NCBI GenBank assembly: GCA_964619555.1 | Contig: CAZUDV010000020.1 | Coordinates: 3,463 to 67,462 of the forward strand | DNA from: JAGOPY01 sp964619555 | GTDB taxonomy: Bacteria > Bacteroidota > Bacteroidia > Bacteroidales > JAGOPY01 | Direction of reading: 5' to 3' | Length of the DNA: 64,000 nucleotides | Shown: positions 8,966 to 17,339 of the stretch, one piece after another | Numbering within the stretch: position 1 is the stretch's first letter | How the letters are laid out: each line of letters begins with the position of its first letter | Notes under the pieces: generated by a model | Told to the model about the DNA's origin: nothing | Databases searched by the model: none | Seen by the model: the letters and a program-made list of their open reading frames with translations, nothing else | Translations under genes and position numbers: made by a program

Positions 8966-8990
8966 AATATACTTAAAATCAAGTATTTTT
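8966..8990. promoter_or_regulatory. candidate operator (copy 3) in the LuxR/sulfatase gap
   Basis: ATACTT-N6-AAGTAT is an inverted repeat flanked by A and T runs and close in sequence to copy 1. It lies in the 129-base divergent gap between the LuxR gene (start 8930) and the sulfatase gene (start 9060), so it could serve autoregulation and control of the sulfatase operon. Confidence 0.4.
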
Positions 8991-9059
8991 TATTAGTTCA
9001 GATGGATATATTTTTGACTCACCTGGCAATGATTATTAGCTAACCGTAATACCTCTGAT

Positions 9060-10856
9060 ATGAAATACCTTCTTCCCATTTTTGTCACCGGTTCACTTCT
9101 TGTCCGGGGTGAAGCCAACGCCCAGACCGGAGCAGAAAAATCACGGGAACCGGATAAACGTCCCAACATTGTCATCATCCTTGGGGATGATCTGGGCTAT
9201 TCCGACATGGGGATGTTCGGCAGTGAGATCCGGACTCCTAACCTGGATGCATTGGCTCAATACGGAGTGCGGTTCACCAATTTTTATACCTGTGCCAGCT
9301 GTTCACCGACAAGATCCATGTTGCTTTCAGGCGTCGATACACATGTCAACGGACTGGGTAATATGGACGAATGGACGGCGCCAAACCAGGAAGGCGAGCC
9401 CGGGTATGAAGGAAACCTCAACGACAGGGTCATTGCCTTCCCTCAGTTATTGAAGGACGCAGGTTACCACACCTATATGGTGGGCAAGTGGCACCTGGGC
9501 AAATCACCGGATAAAATTCCCGCTGCCCGGGGATTTGAGCGCGATTTCTCCCTGCTCGACGGAGCCGGCAGTTATTGGGATATGACAAACTTCACTGCGT
9601 TGACCCCGAAATCCCTTTTCACAGAAGATGGTAGGTACCTAAAAAAACTGCCTAAGCATTATTATGCTACCAAGACTTATACGGATAAACTCATCGGTTT
9701 CATATCGGCTAATCACGGTGATGGAAAACCTTTCTTCGCCTATGTTTCGTACCAGGCTCCTCATGATCCATATCATTTGCCGGCAAAATGGAGGGACAGG
9801 CATGTGGGAGAGTATGACATAGGCTGGGATGCTATTAGGACACAGCGCCTGCAACGCATGAAGGAGATGGGTATAGTTCCTGATTCAACGAACCTGGCTG
9901 AACGTATGTGGTTCGTGCCGGAATATTCTCTGCTTGCCCCGGCAACCCGTGCCCTGTTAGGCCGGAAAATGGAACTCTATGCCGGAATGGTTGAAAACAT
10001 GGACTATTATGTGGGGCGTCTCATCGATTACCTGAAAGAAATCGGGGAATACGAAAATACCGTGTTCATTGTGTTCGGCGACAATGGTGCTGAAGGCACC
10101 GACCTTGCAAAAATGATCGCGGGAAATCCCGGTACAAGGGACTATTTGTTTTTTGCTTCAAAATGGTCACAAACCAATCCCAATGCCTGGGGCGATCCGG
10201 GCTCTTACGTAGGCTATGGACCTGGCTGGGCACAGGTTTCTATGACCCCTTTCAGCCAGTACAAAGGATGGATTGCTGAAGGCGGGATTCGTAATGCGCT
10301 GATCGTCAGTGGTCCGGTCGTCAATCGCGAGAAAGGAAGTATTAATAACGGACTGATGTTTGTCGCTGACATTTACCCTACTTTGCTGGATATTGCCGGT
10401 ACATCTTACCCGAAATCTTACAACGGTAATGACCTGCCTCCCCTGATCGGGGAATCCTGGATGCCGGTACTGGCTGGAAAAACAGATTCGCCACGGACTT
10501 CACAGGATTACATAGCCTGGGAAATTTTCGGCAACCGTGCCCTTCGCCAGGGGGACTGGAAACTTCGCTGGGAATTCAAATCAATGGGGAGGTCCGACTG
10601 GGAATTGTTCAATTTAGTTTCCGACCCGGCTGAAAGACATGATGTGGCTGCTCAATATCCTGAAAAGGTTCAGGAATTACTTGCCCTGTGGGACGATTAT
10701 GTCAAACGTAACAACGTAATTATCCCCGACCGGTCCCCTTTTGAAAACATTTACAACCAGCTTCCGGAACGATTCCCTGTAGAAGAAGGATATCCTCCAC
10801 TCGTGAACAAGAAGCAATATGTACCGCCTGCGGATATGATGGTTAATCCAAAATAG
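9060..10856 (+). CDS. exported type I sulfatase (arylsulfatase family)
   Basis: A signal peptide (cleavage after about residue 21, EANA-Q) is followed by the sulfatase core. The metal-binding opening motif NIVIILGDDLGYSDMG lies at about residues 36-51 and the active-site signature CSPTRSMLLSG at 81-91, in which C81 must be converted to formylglycine. Other catalytic segments are VGKWHLGK and FGDNGAEG. At 598 residues it has normal length for this family. It hydrolyses a sulfate ester in the periplasm or outside; the substrate cannot be read. No maturation enzyme is encoded in the window. Cotranscribed with the channel gene 13 bases downstream. Confidence 0.9.
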   Translation: MKYLLPIFVTGSLLVRGEANAQTGAEKSREPDKRPNIVIILGDDLGYSDMGMFGSEIRTPNLDALAQYGVRFTNFYTCASCSPTRSMLLSGVDTHVNGLGNMDEWTAPNQEGEPGYEGNLNDRVIAFPQLLKDAGYHTYMVGKWHLGKSPDKIPAARGFERDFSLLDGAGSYWDMTNFTALTPKSLFTEDGRYLKKLPKHYYATKTYTDKLIGFISANHGDGKPFFAYVSYQAPHDPYHLPAKWRDRHVGEYDIGWDAIRTQRLQRMKEMGIVPDSTNLAERMWFVPEYSLLAPATRALLGRKMELYAGMVENMDYYVGRLIDYLKEIGEYENTVFIVFGDNGAEGTDLAKMIAGNPGTRDYLFFASKWSQTNPNAWGDPGSYVGYGPGWAQVSMTPFSQYKGWIAEGGIRNALIVSGPVVNREKGSINNGLMFVADIYPTLLDIAGTSYPKSYNGNDLPPLIGESWMPVLAGKTDSPRTSQDYIAWEIFGNRALRQGDWKLRWEFKSMGRSDWELFNLVSDPAERHDVAAQYPEKVQELLALWDDYVKRNNVIIPDRSPFENIYNQLPERFPVEEGYPPLVNKKQYVPPADMMVNPK

Positions 10857-10869
10857 TAACAAGATCATT

Positions 10870-11856
10870 ATGAGCAAGATATTCTCATCACAGCGTTATA
10901 AGTGCATTGCAATTTTGCCTTGGATCATTATATGCATGCCATTTATTGTGAATGCACAGGGAGACGGCCCGCGGTTCTATTGGAAAGGGCTGTGTGGAAT
11001 GAATGCAGTCCCCGTCATTGGATCATCCTTAAGCGGGAACGCCAATCCCATGGACCCGGCCCACCTGGTAAATCCGGGATCCGATTTCACGGCGGTCATG
11101 GCTATGCCAGGTTATGCAAGGATGTTCCCGTTATTCAACCGTGCTGCCATGGCCTCGATAATTGTTCCCATGGGCAGAATTTCAAGTGACATCACTGTGA
11201 ACGGGCTATCCTTGGGCCAGACTGCCAGGGGGTTCGGAGATCCCTTATTACAGGTCGGTATGAATGTAATAGGCCCAAAGGCCATGAAGGGGATTCCTGA
11301 TCTATTGAGATATAAGCCCGGATTTTCGATGGATGTCATTGCCAGCCTTGCGGTTCCGATCGGGGAATATGATCCGGAGAGTTCGGTCAATATTGGTCAG
11401 AACAGGTGGTATGGTCGGGTTGGATTACCGATAGTATGGCAGCTGGGAAAATGGGTTCCCGGCAGGAGGGCCACGCTGGAAGCACTTCCTGCAGTCTGGT
11501 TCTTCAGCGATAACAACGATTTCGATGGTAAAAAACTGGAAACCAAACCCATCTTCCAGGTAGAAGGCCACCTTACACGGGATTTCATGGAAAGGTTGTG
11601 GGGATCAGTGGATGTCATATGGTATACTGGCGGTGCAGCCACAATCGATACATTGGAAGTGGAGAAAATCAACAATTTTGGAATCGGGGGCACCATCGGC
11701 TACCAAATCAATGATAATTTGCAACTTACGGTGGGATATTCCACCAGTATAAGTGATTCAGGATCCGAGGACCTCAAAATTGACGGTTTCCGGATCAAGC
11801 TGATCTATGGCTGGCACAAGCTGATCGAAGGGATCCACCGGCTGGGAAGTGAGTAA
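10870..11856 (+). CDS. SphA/MetA-type outer-membrane transporter
   Basis: The protein has a signal peptide (about residues 1-29, ending VNAQ) and a beta-rich body of about 300 residues. The pattern matches the phenol MetA degradation-type outer membrane family (Pfam Phenol_MetA_deg): an opening with PVIGSSLSGNANPMDPA, several Gly-rich strands such as VIASLAVPIGEYDP, and a closing FRIKLIYGW strand. Members form channels for hydrophobic or small organic compounds. Immediate linkage to the sulfatase suggests uptake of a sulfated or desulfated substrate; this is inference. Confidence 0.75.
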   Translation: MSKIFSSQRYKCIAILPWIIICMPFIVNAQGDGPRFYWKGLCGMNAVPVIGSSLSGNANPMDPAHLVNPGSDFTAVMAMPGYARMFPLFNRAAMASIIVPMGRISSDITVNGLSLGQTARGFGDPLLQVGMNVIGPKAMKGIPDLLRYKPGFSMDVIASLAVPIGEYDPESSVNIGQNRWYGRVGLPIVWQLGKWVPGRRATLEALPAVWFFSDNNDFDGKKLETKPIFQVEGHLTRDFMERLWGSVDVIWYTGGAATIDTLEVEKINNFGIGGTIGYQINDNLQLTVGYSTSISDSGSEDLKIDGFRIKLIYGWHKLIEGIHRLGSE

Positions 11857-11893
11857 GCATCCGGCGAATTTTCATCTCGACATGTTTTTCTAA

Positions 11894-12943
11894 TCACCCT
11901 TTCCTCAACGTGAAAGAAAACGTACTCCCTACGCCCGGCGCGCTCCTGACGTTGACGGTCTGCTCATGGGCTTCAATGATGTGCTTTACTATGGCTAACC
12001 CGAGCCCGCTACCTCCCTGTTCCCGGGAGCGGTGCTTATCCACCCGGTAAAAACGTTCAAACAACCTCGGGATATGTTGCTCTTCAATGCCGGTGCCATT
12101 GTCGGAGATTTCAACCAGGTAGTTTTCATCCATATCATAGAAACTGACCTTGGTACGGCCGTCCTCCTTACCGTATTTAATGCTGTTATCAACCAGGTTG
12201 ACCAGTGCCTGGCGGATTTTATCCCTGTCGGCCCAGACCATCAAAGGAGAATTGTACTCGCTGCCGAAATGTAACTTTACATTTAATTGCCTGGCGCTAT
12301 CTTCCATGAAATCAAAAACTTCCTTTACTAAGGCAACAATGTCGAAATGAGATTTGAATAATTGTATTTCCCCGGATTCAAACCGGGAGATAAATTCGAG
12401 CTCATCCACCAGCTCGATCATCCGGTCAATGTTTTTTTCGGCTTTATGCAGGAAACCTTTCCTGACGTCACTGTCATCATCGCTCTCTGAAATAAGCGTG
12501 GAAATATAACCCTGCAGATTCGAAAGGGGTGTTTTTAATTCATGGGAAACATTCCCGAGAAATTCTTTCCTGTATCGCTCCATCCGTCGCAGTTCCTCAA
12601 TCTCGGCCTTTTTGTAATCCGCCCACTCCCTGACATCATTTTCTACCTGGCCGATCATGTCTTCCCCCAGGTTCTTCCTGAGTTCCTGCTTGCTTTCCTT
12701 CGTCAGTTTCAGGGATTGTATGTTTTTATAAATGACTTTTATCCTTTCGAATATATAAGATTGCAGGATGTATTTGATGAAAAGGTAAATGAAGATGAAA
12801 AGTGAGATCCCGGTAACGGTGAAGTACCCCCAGTTGAATGAAAATGCACCGGCAAGCGAGAAGCTGATGTACATCATCCCAAAGAAAACCGTAACAGCCA
12901 GGGCTGAATACAAGGAAAGGATGACGGTATTCGTGATTTTCAT
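11894..12943 (-). CDS. phoR: PhoR-type sensor histidine kinase
   Basis: Two N-terminal membrane helices (about residues 8-30 and 38-60) enclose only a very short loop. A coiled linker leads to the dimerisation domain with phosphoacceptor H134 in FLGNVSHELKTPL. The ATPase domain carries the N box (LVNLVDNSIKYG), G1 (ISDNGTGIEE), the F box and the G2 motif (GGSGLGLAIV). It is last in the pst-phoU operon, 12 bases after phoU, which supports sensing of phosphate through PstSCAB-PhoU rather than through a large periplasmic domain. No phoB response regulator gene is adjacent. Confidence 0.88.
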   Translation of the reverse strand: MKITNTVILSLYSALAVTVFFGMMYISFSLAGAFSFNWGYFTVTGISLFIFIYLFIKYILQSYIFERIKVIYKNIQSLKLTKESKQELRKNLGEDMIGQVENDVREWADYKKAEIEELRRMERYRKEFLGNVSHELKTPLSNLQGYISTLISESDDDSDVRKGFLHKAEKNIDRMIELVDELEFISRFESGEIQLFKSHFDIVALVKEVFDFMEDSARQLNVKLHFGSEYNSPLMVWADRDKIRQALVNLVDNSIKYGKEDGRTKVSFYDMDENYLVEISDNGTGIEEQHIPRLFERFYRVDKHRSREQGGSGLGLAIVKHIIEAHEQTVNVRSAPGVGSTFSFTLRKG

Positions 12944-12955
12944 GGCGAGGGGAGT

Positions 12956-13630
12956 TTACTTTTTATTTTTCTGCAGTTTCTGATGCTTGATAACCTTTGC
13001 TTCCATAAAAAAGATCATCTCTTCGGCAATATTTTCCAGGTGATCGCCAACTCTTTCCAGTTTCCGGATTATAGAGAACAATTCAAGGCATTGCCTGCCT
13101 TCCCCCGGATTTTTTAACAGATAATCACTCAGGACTTCTATCGAAGCTTTGTTGATCTCATTCAGCTTCTCATCCATGGTGAAAATGCTCCTGATCCTTT
13201 TGTTATCCTCCTTCTCGAATGACTCAAAAGCTTCGACCAGCATGAGATGTGCCGTGTCAAACATCTCCAGGAGCCGCGTTGCCCTGATCAGTTCCGGGTC
13301 GAACGGATGCGTCGATTTCCGGGCCGTATTGGCGATGTAATTGGCATAATCGCCGATCCTTTCAACGTTGTAATTGATCTTCAGCACAGAGAGAACAAAC
13401 CTGAGATCAACCGCGACCGGGTTTTCCAGGGCAATCAGATTTTCACAGTCCATATCGATCTTCAGTTCAAAGGAATCGACCAGCTTTTCATTGGCTTTAA
13501 CCTCCTTGGCAAGATCAAGATCATTATTTTCAATGGCAGACTTCGATTTTTCGATCTGGCTGATCACGATGGACCACATCTCGAGCAAATCGTTCTTGAG
13601 CTGCTGTAATTGGATTTCAAGATGATTCAT
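12956..13630 (-). CDS. phoU: PhoU phosphate signalling regulator
   Basis: I choose ATG at 13630; an in-frame TTG at 13654 would overlap pstB. The 224-residue protein has the two-fold repeated three-helix bundle of PhoU with metal-binding motifs of E/D-x3-D type, for example ERIGDYANYIANTAR and ERVGDHLENIAEE. PhoU links the transport state of PstSCAB to the kinase PhoR in the cytoplasm and dampens phosphate uptake. Gene order pstB-phoU-phoR agrees with that role. Confidence 0.92.
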   Translation of the reverse strand: MNHLEIQLQQLKNDLLEMWSIVISQIEKSKSAIENNDLDLAKEVKANEKLVDSFELKIDMDCENLIALENPVAVDLRFVLSVLKINYNVERIGDYANYIANTARKSTHPFDPELIRATRLLEMFDTAHLMLVEAFESFEKEDNKRIRSIFTMDEKLNEINKASIEVLSDYLLKNPGEGRQCLELFSIIRKLERVGDHLENIAEEMIFFMEAKVIKHQKLQKNKK

Positions 13631-13646
13631 AACATTTTTTTTAATC

Positions 13647-14399
13647 CTATCCAAATCGACCGGTTATGTAATTCTGCGTTTTTTCTTTCGATGGATTGAT
13701 GAACATGACTTTAGTCTCATTTACTTCTATGAGTTCGCCGAGGTAAAAGAAAGCGGTATAATCGCTCACCCGGCCGGCCTGCTGCAGATTATGGGTGACG
13801 ATCATTATGGTGTATTCATTCTTCAGTTCGTGGATGAGTTCCTCTATTTTAGCCGTGGAAATGGGATCAAGTGCCGATGCTGGCTCGTCCATTAAGATTA
13901 AAGTGGGTTCCACTGCCAATGCCCTCGCGATGCAAAGTCTTTGCTGCTGCCCGCCGGATAGCTCATATGCCGACTTTTTCAGCTTGTCCTTCACTTCATC
14001 CCATAATGCCGCATGTTTGAGCGATCTGACAACCACTTCTTCTATGTAGTTGTTATCCCTTATCCCATTGACCCTCAAACCATATGCCACATTTTCGTAA
14101 ACCGACTTGGGGAACGGATTCGGTTTTTGAAATACCATGCCCACCATTTTCCTGAGCTGATCGATTCTGACATCTTTCGAATTGATATCTTTCCCGTCGA
14201 CCAGGACTTCCCCTTCAATCCTCACGTGATCGATCAGGTCGTTCATCCGGTTGAAGAGCCGGAGGAAAGTCGATTTTCCGCAACCGGAAGGACCTATCAG
14301 CGCCGTTACAGTTTTCTCAGGAAACGTCAGGCTGATATCCTTCAGGGCATGAAAGTCTCCGTAATATAGATTCACATTATTGGCCTGTGCTTTGATCAT
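13647..14399 (-). CDS. pstB: phosphate ABC transporter ATPase
   Basis: This is a 250-residue ABC ATPase. Walker A is GPSGCGKST (residues 36-44), the signature is LSGGQQQR and Walker B is LILMDEPASALDP, followed by the H-loop (VTHNLQQA). The sequence RLFNRMNDL after Walker A is typical of PstB. It drives phosphate import by the PstC/PstA channel. It sits 9 bases after pstA in the operon. Confidence 0.95.
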   Translation of the reverse strand: MIKAQANNVNLYYGDFHALKDISLTFPEKTVTALIGPSGCGKSTFLRLFNRMNDLIDHVRIEGEVLVDGKDINSKDVRIDQLRKMVGMVFQKPNPFPKSVYENVAYGLRVNGIRDNNYIEEVVVRSLKHAALWDEVKDKLKKSAYELSGGQQQRLCIARALAVEPTLILMDEPASALDPISTAKIEELIHELKNEYTIMIVTHNLQQAGRVSDYTAFFYLGELIEVNETKVMFINPSKEKTQNYITGRFG

Positions 14400-14408
14400 G
14401 ATCTTTCT

Positions 14409-15266
14409 TTAACTCATTTTGACTTTTTTACCGAGATATTTCCTGAGATAACTAGCCGTAAAATTAATAAGCACCACGATGAAAATCAATACCAGGGCAG
14501 TTCCATAGGCCATAGGCCTGGAGGCTTCCATGTCAGTGCCACTGGTACTCAAAACATAGAGGTGATAAGGCAGGGCCATGACCTGGTCGAAAATGCTGCT
14601 GGGAAGCCGGGGCAGAAAATAGGCTGCAACGGTGAACAATATCGGGGCGGTTTCACCGGAAACCCTACCGATGGACAGGATCAGACCGGTAATGATGTTC
14701 GGGAAAGCCACCGGCAGGACGACCCTTTGAATGGTTTGCAGTTTCGTGGCTCCAAGAGCCAGGCTCCCGACTCTAAGGGAATTGTCGACTGCTTTTAAAG
14801 CCTCTTCGGTTGTCCTGATCACAACCGGGAGCACCAGCAAACCGAGTGTCAGTGAACCGGCAAGGATGGAATCGCCGAATTCCAGGTAATTGACAAATAG
14901 CGCCATACCGAAAAGCCCGAACACAATAGAGGGTATGCCGGCCAGATTGTTGGTCATCATCCGTAAGAAGCGCTTAAACCAGCTGTCTTTCAGATATTCA
15001 TTGATATAGATCCCCGAAAGTACCCCAACAGGGAATGCGAAAATCATGCTTCCGACCACCAGCGAGGCAGTGCCCACGATTGCGGGAAAAATTCCGCCGG
15101 CTGTCATGCCCTGGTCAGGCATGGCTGTCAGGAATTCCCAGCTGATCACGCCGATTCCTTTAACCACGATAAAGCCAAGGATCACAAAAAGGAATCCGAC
15201 CACCATGATACTGATGACGCCGAACAGTGAAAATGCGAATGATTGTTTGATCTGTTTTCCGGTCAT
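14409..15266 (-). CDS. pstA: phosphate ABC transporter permease PstA
   Basis: The protein has 285 residues and about six membrane helices. The cytoplasmic EAA loop reads EEALKAVDNSLRVGSLALGA and is characteristic of PstA. It overlaps the end of pstC by 4 bases (ATGA-type junction), indicating translational coupling. With PstC it forms the inner-membrane channel for phosphate. Confidence 0.93.
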   Translation of the reverse strand: MTGKQIKQSFAFSLFGVISIMVVGFLFVILGFIVVKGIGVISWEFLTAMPDQGMTAGGIFPAIVGTASLVVGSMIFAFPVGVLSGIYINEYLKDSWFKRFLRMMTNNLAGIPSIVFGLFGMALFVNYLEFGDSILAGSLTLGLLVLPVVIRTTEEALKAVDNSLRVGSLALGATKLQTIQRVVLPVAFPNIITGLILSIGRVSGETAPILFTVAAYFLPRLPSSIFDQVMALPYHLYVLSTSGTDMEASRPMAYGTALVLIFIVVLINFTASYLRKYLGKKVKMS

Positions 15267-16468
15267 ATCATCTTGGTTTCCTTGGTTTTGATCAATTCAA
15301 CGGTAAAATTGATGATGAGCGTGAACAGAAACAGGACAATGCCAAGCGCGAACAGCGCACTGAAATGAAGGCCTCCGTAGGGGGATTCACCCAGTTCGGC
15401 AGCAATGGTGGCTGGGATGGTCCTGACCGGCACCAGGAAAGAGTGGGGGATAATGCTCGCATTGCCGGTGACCATCAGAACCGCCATGGTTTCACCGATA
15501 GCTCGCCCTATTCCAAGTATGATGGCTGTACTGATCCCCGAGCTGGCATAAGGCACCGTTACCCTGACAATGGTTTGCCATTTGGTGGCCCCCAGCGCCA
15601 GACTGGCTTCCTTCAGGGAACGTGGCGTAGTCCGGAGGGCATCTTCAGAGATCGTGATGATCGTTGGAAGTGCCATAATTCCCAGCACGATACTGCCTGC
15701 CAGGGCTGTTTCCCCGACGTTGAGCCGGAAAAGCTGTTGAATGAGCGGGACAACGACCACCAGTCCGAAAAATCCGAAAACCACGGATGGAATACCTGCC
15801 AGTAATTCCACAAGAGGCTTCAGCAGATTTCTGATCCGGAAGGAAGTGACCTCCGCCATAAATATAGCGGTTGCCAGGCCAAGCGGCAAAGCAAAAATGA
15901 TCGCACCGAGCGTTACCAGCAGGGTGCCGGCAATCAGAGGCCAGATGCCAAAGGCCGGGACCGGTTCAGATGTCGGATACCACTCCTTGCCGCCAATGAA
16001 TTCTCTGATGGTTATGTTATGAACCGGTACCAGATGGCCGCTGAAATTTTCCGGTATGTACCTTTCGGCAATATAGACCAGTGATCCCGATGTCCGGCTT
16101 ACAAATTCATCGATCAGTCTGGGCAGATTTTCCAGTTCTCCACCCATTTCTTCCTCCGTGAAATAGTTCGGAATATCATTGATGGTCAATAAAATGATGG
16201 TATCATTGTTACCGCCGATTTGGTTCCAGTTGGTGATGTCCTGGTTGAAAATATCTTTAAGCTGTGCGGCACTGATTTCCCTGACTGGATTTTCCCCGTT
16301 TACCGCAAATACGTAATCCTTTTCAACCGGTTTGCTGTTGAACAGGCCAAGGCCTTCCTTAAAAAGAAAGACGATGATCAGGATAACGGTCAGGCTGGTG
16401 ACCGTACTACTGGAGAATAGTACCCCAACGGCAACTTTTTCCCAATATCTCCTGATCCTGAAATTCAT
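15263..16468 (-). CDS. pstC: phosphate ABC transporter permease PstC with inserted PstS-like periplasmic segment
   Basis: The start is ATG 16468; a longer open frame overlaps pstS and is unlikely. The first helix (about residues 13-37) is followed not by the usual short loop but by about 125 periplasmic residues (about 45-170), then by the normal PstC permease core with EAA loop SEDALRTTPRSLKEASLALG. The insert resembles a lobe of PstS: VFAVNGENPVREISAAQLKD and TNWNQIGGNN parallel the neighbouring PstS segments ALAVIVHPSNKVNQLTREQI and TNWKEVGGDD. At 401 residues it is about 100 longer than a standard PstC. The insert may help receive phosphate from PstS or contact PhoR. Confidence 0.9.
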   Translation of the reverse strand: MNFRIRRYWEKVAVGVLFSSSTVTSLTVILIIVFLFKEGLGLFNSKPVEKDYVFAVNGENPVREISAAQLKDIFNQDITNWNQIGGNNDTIILLTINDIPNYFTEEEMGGELENLPRLIDEFVSRTSGSLVYIAERYIPENFSGHLVPVHNITIREFIGGKEWYPTSEPVPAFGIWPLIAGTLLVTLGAIIFALPLGLATAIFMAEVTSFRIRNLLKPLVELLAGIPSVVFGFFGLVVVVPLIQQLFRLNVGETALAGSIVLGIMALPTIITISEDALRTTPRSLKEASLALGATKWQTIVRVTVPYASSGISTAIILGIGRAIGETMAVLMVTGNASIIPHSFLVPVRTIPATIAAELGESPYGGLHFSALFALGIVLFLFTLIINFTVELIKTKETKMI

Positions 16469-16475
16469 AATACGA

Positions 16476-17303
16476 TTAATTAACCGGTACAAACCCGATC
16501 TCCGCCACAATTTTCTGCCCTTCAGCCGACATGACATAATCCATAAACGGCCTGACAGTATTTTCCACTGTATTAAGGTAGTAGTAATAGAGAGGCCGGG
16601 TGATCGGATAGCTCTTGTTTTTCGCATTCTCCACCGTCGGCTTCACAAAGGTCTTCCCGCCGTCATAACTCACATTGATGGCCTTTATATCCGTTTCCAG
16701 ATAGGCTAATCCAATATACCCGATTGCCCCCCTGGTCTGGCTGACCGACTGGACAATGGCACCGGTTGCAGGCATCAATAACGCACCCGGGGCAAAGTTT
16801 TTCTTGTTCAGGACATGTTCCCTGAAGAATTCATAGGTCCCTGAACTGGTTTCCCTGGAATATAGGACTATCTGCTGATCATCTCCACCCACCTCTTTCC
16901 AGTTCGTTATCTTACCGGTGTAAATGGCTTCGATCTGTTCCCTCGTGAGTTGATTCACTTTATTGGATGGATGGACAATAACAGCAAGTGCGTCGAAAGC
17001 AATTATTTTTTCCGTAAACACCCGTCCGGCATCCTGTAATTTCATCTTTTCATCCATCTTTATTTTTCTGGAAGATTGAGCGATATCCGTGGTCCCGCTC
17101 ATGAGGGCCGATATGCCGACACCTGAACCGCCTCCGGTTACCATGATCGATGATCCGGCATTTTTCTTCATATATTCCTCAGCCTCCTTCTGGGTCAGAG
17201 GAAGACACGTATCGCTTCCCTTCACTTTAAGGGAAACCTTCTGTCCCTTCATTCCCGGAACGATAAGGGCTATAATGGCAAAAACTAAAATGATGTTTTT
17301 CAT
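16476..17303 (-). CDS. pstS: phosphate-binding protein PstS
   Basis: A signal peptide (about residues 1-20, MKG-Q) precedes a PBP-like domain. Phosphate-binding loops are visible: KGSDTCLPL near the N-terminus, TGGGSGVGISALMSGTTDIA (57-76), and ETSSGTYEFF (151-160). It lacks a lipobox, so it should be free in the periplasm. It delivers phosphate to PstC/PstA. It follows the porin gene by 36 bases and precedes pstC by 7. Confidence 0.93.
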   Translation of the reverse strand: MKNIILVFAIIALIVPGMKGQKVSLKVKGSDTCLPLTQKEAEEYMKKNAGSSIMVTGGGSGVGISALMSGTTDIAQSSRKIKMDEKMKLQDAGRVFTEKIIAFDALAVIVHPSNKVNQLTREQIEAIYTGKITNWKEVGGDDQQIVLYSRETSSGTYEFFREHVLNKKNFAPGALLMPATGAIVQSVSQTRGAIGYIGLAYLETDIKAINVSYDGGKTFVKPTVENAKNKSYPITRPLYYYYLNTVENTVRPFMDYVMSAEGQKIVAEIGFVPVN

Positions 17304-17339
17304 ACTGTTAACTTTATTTGGTTACTTAACTTGTTCCTG

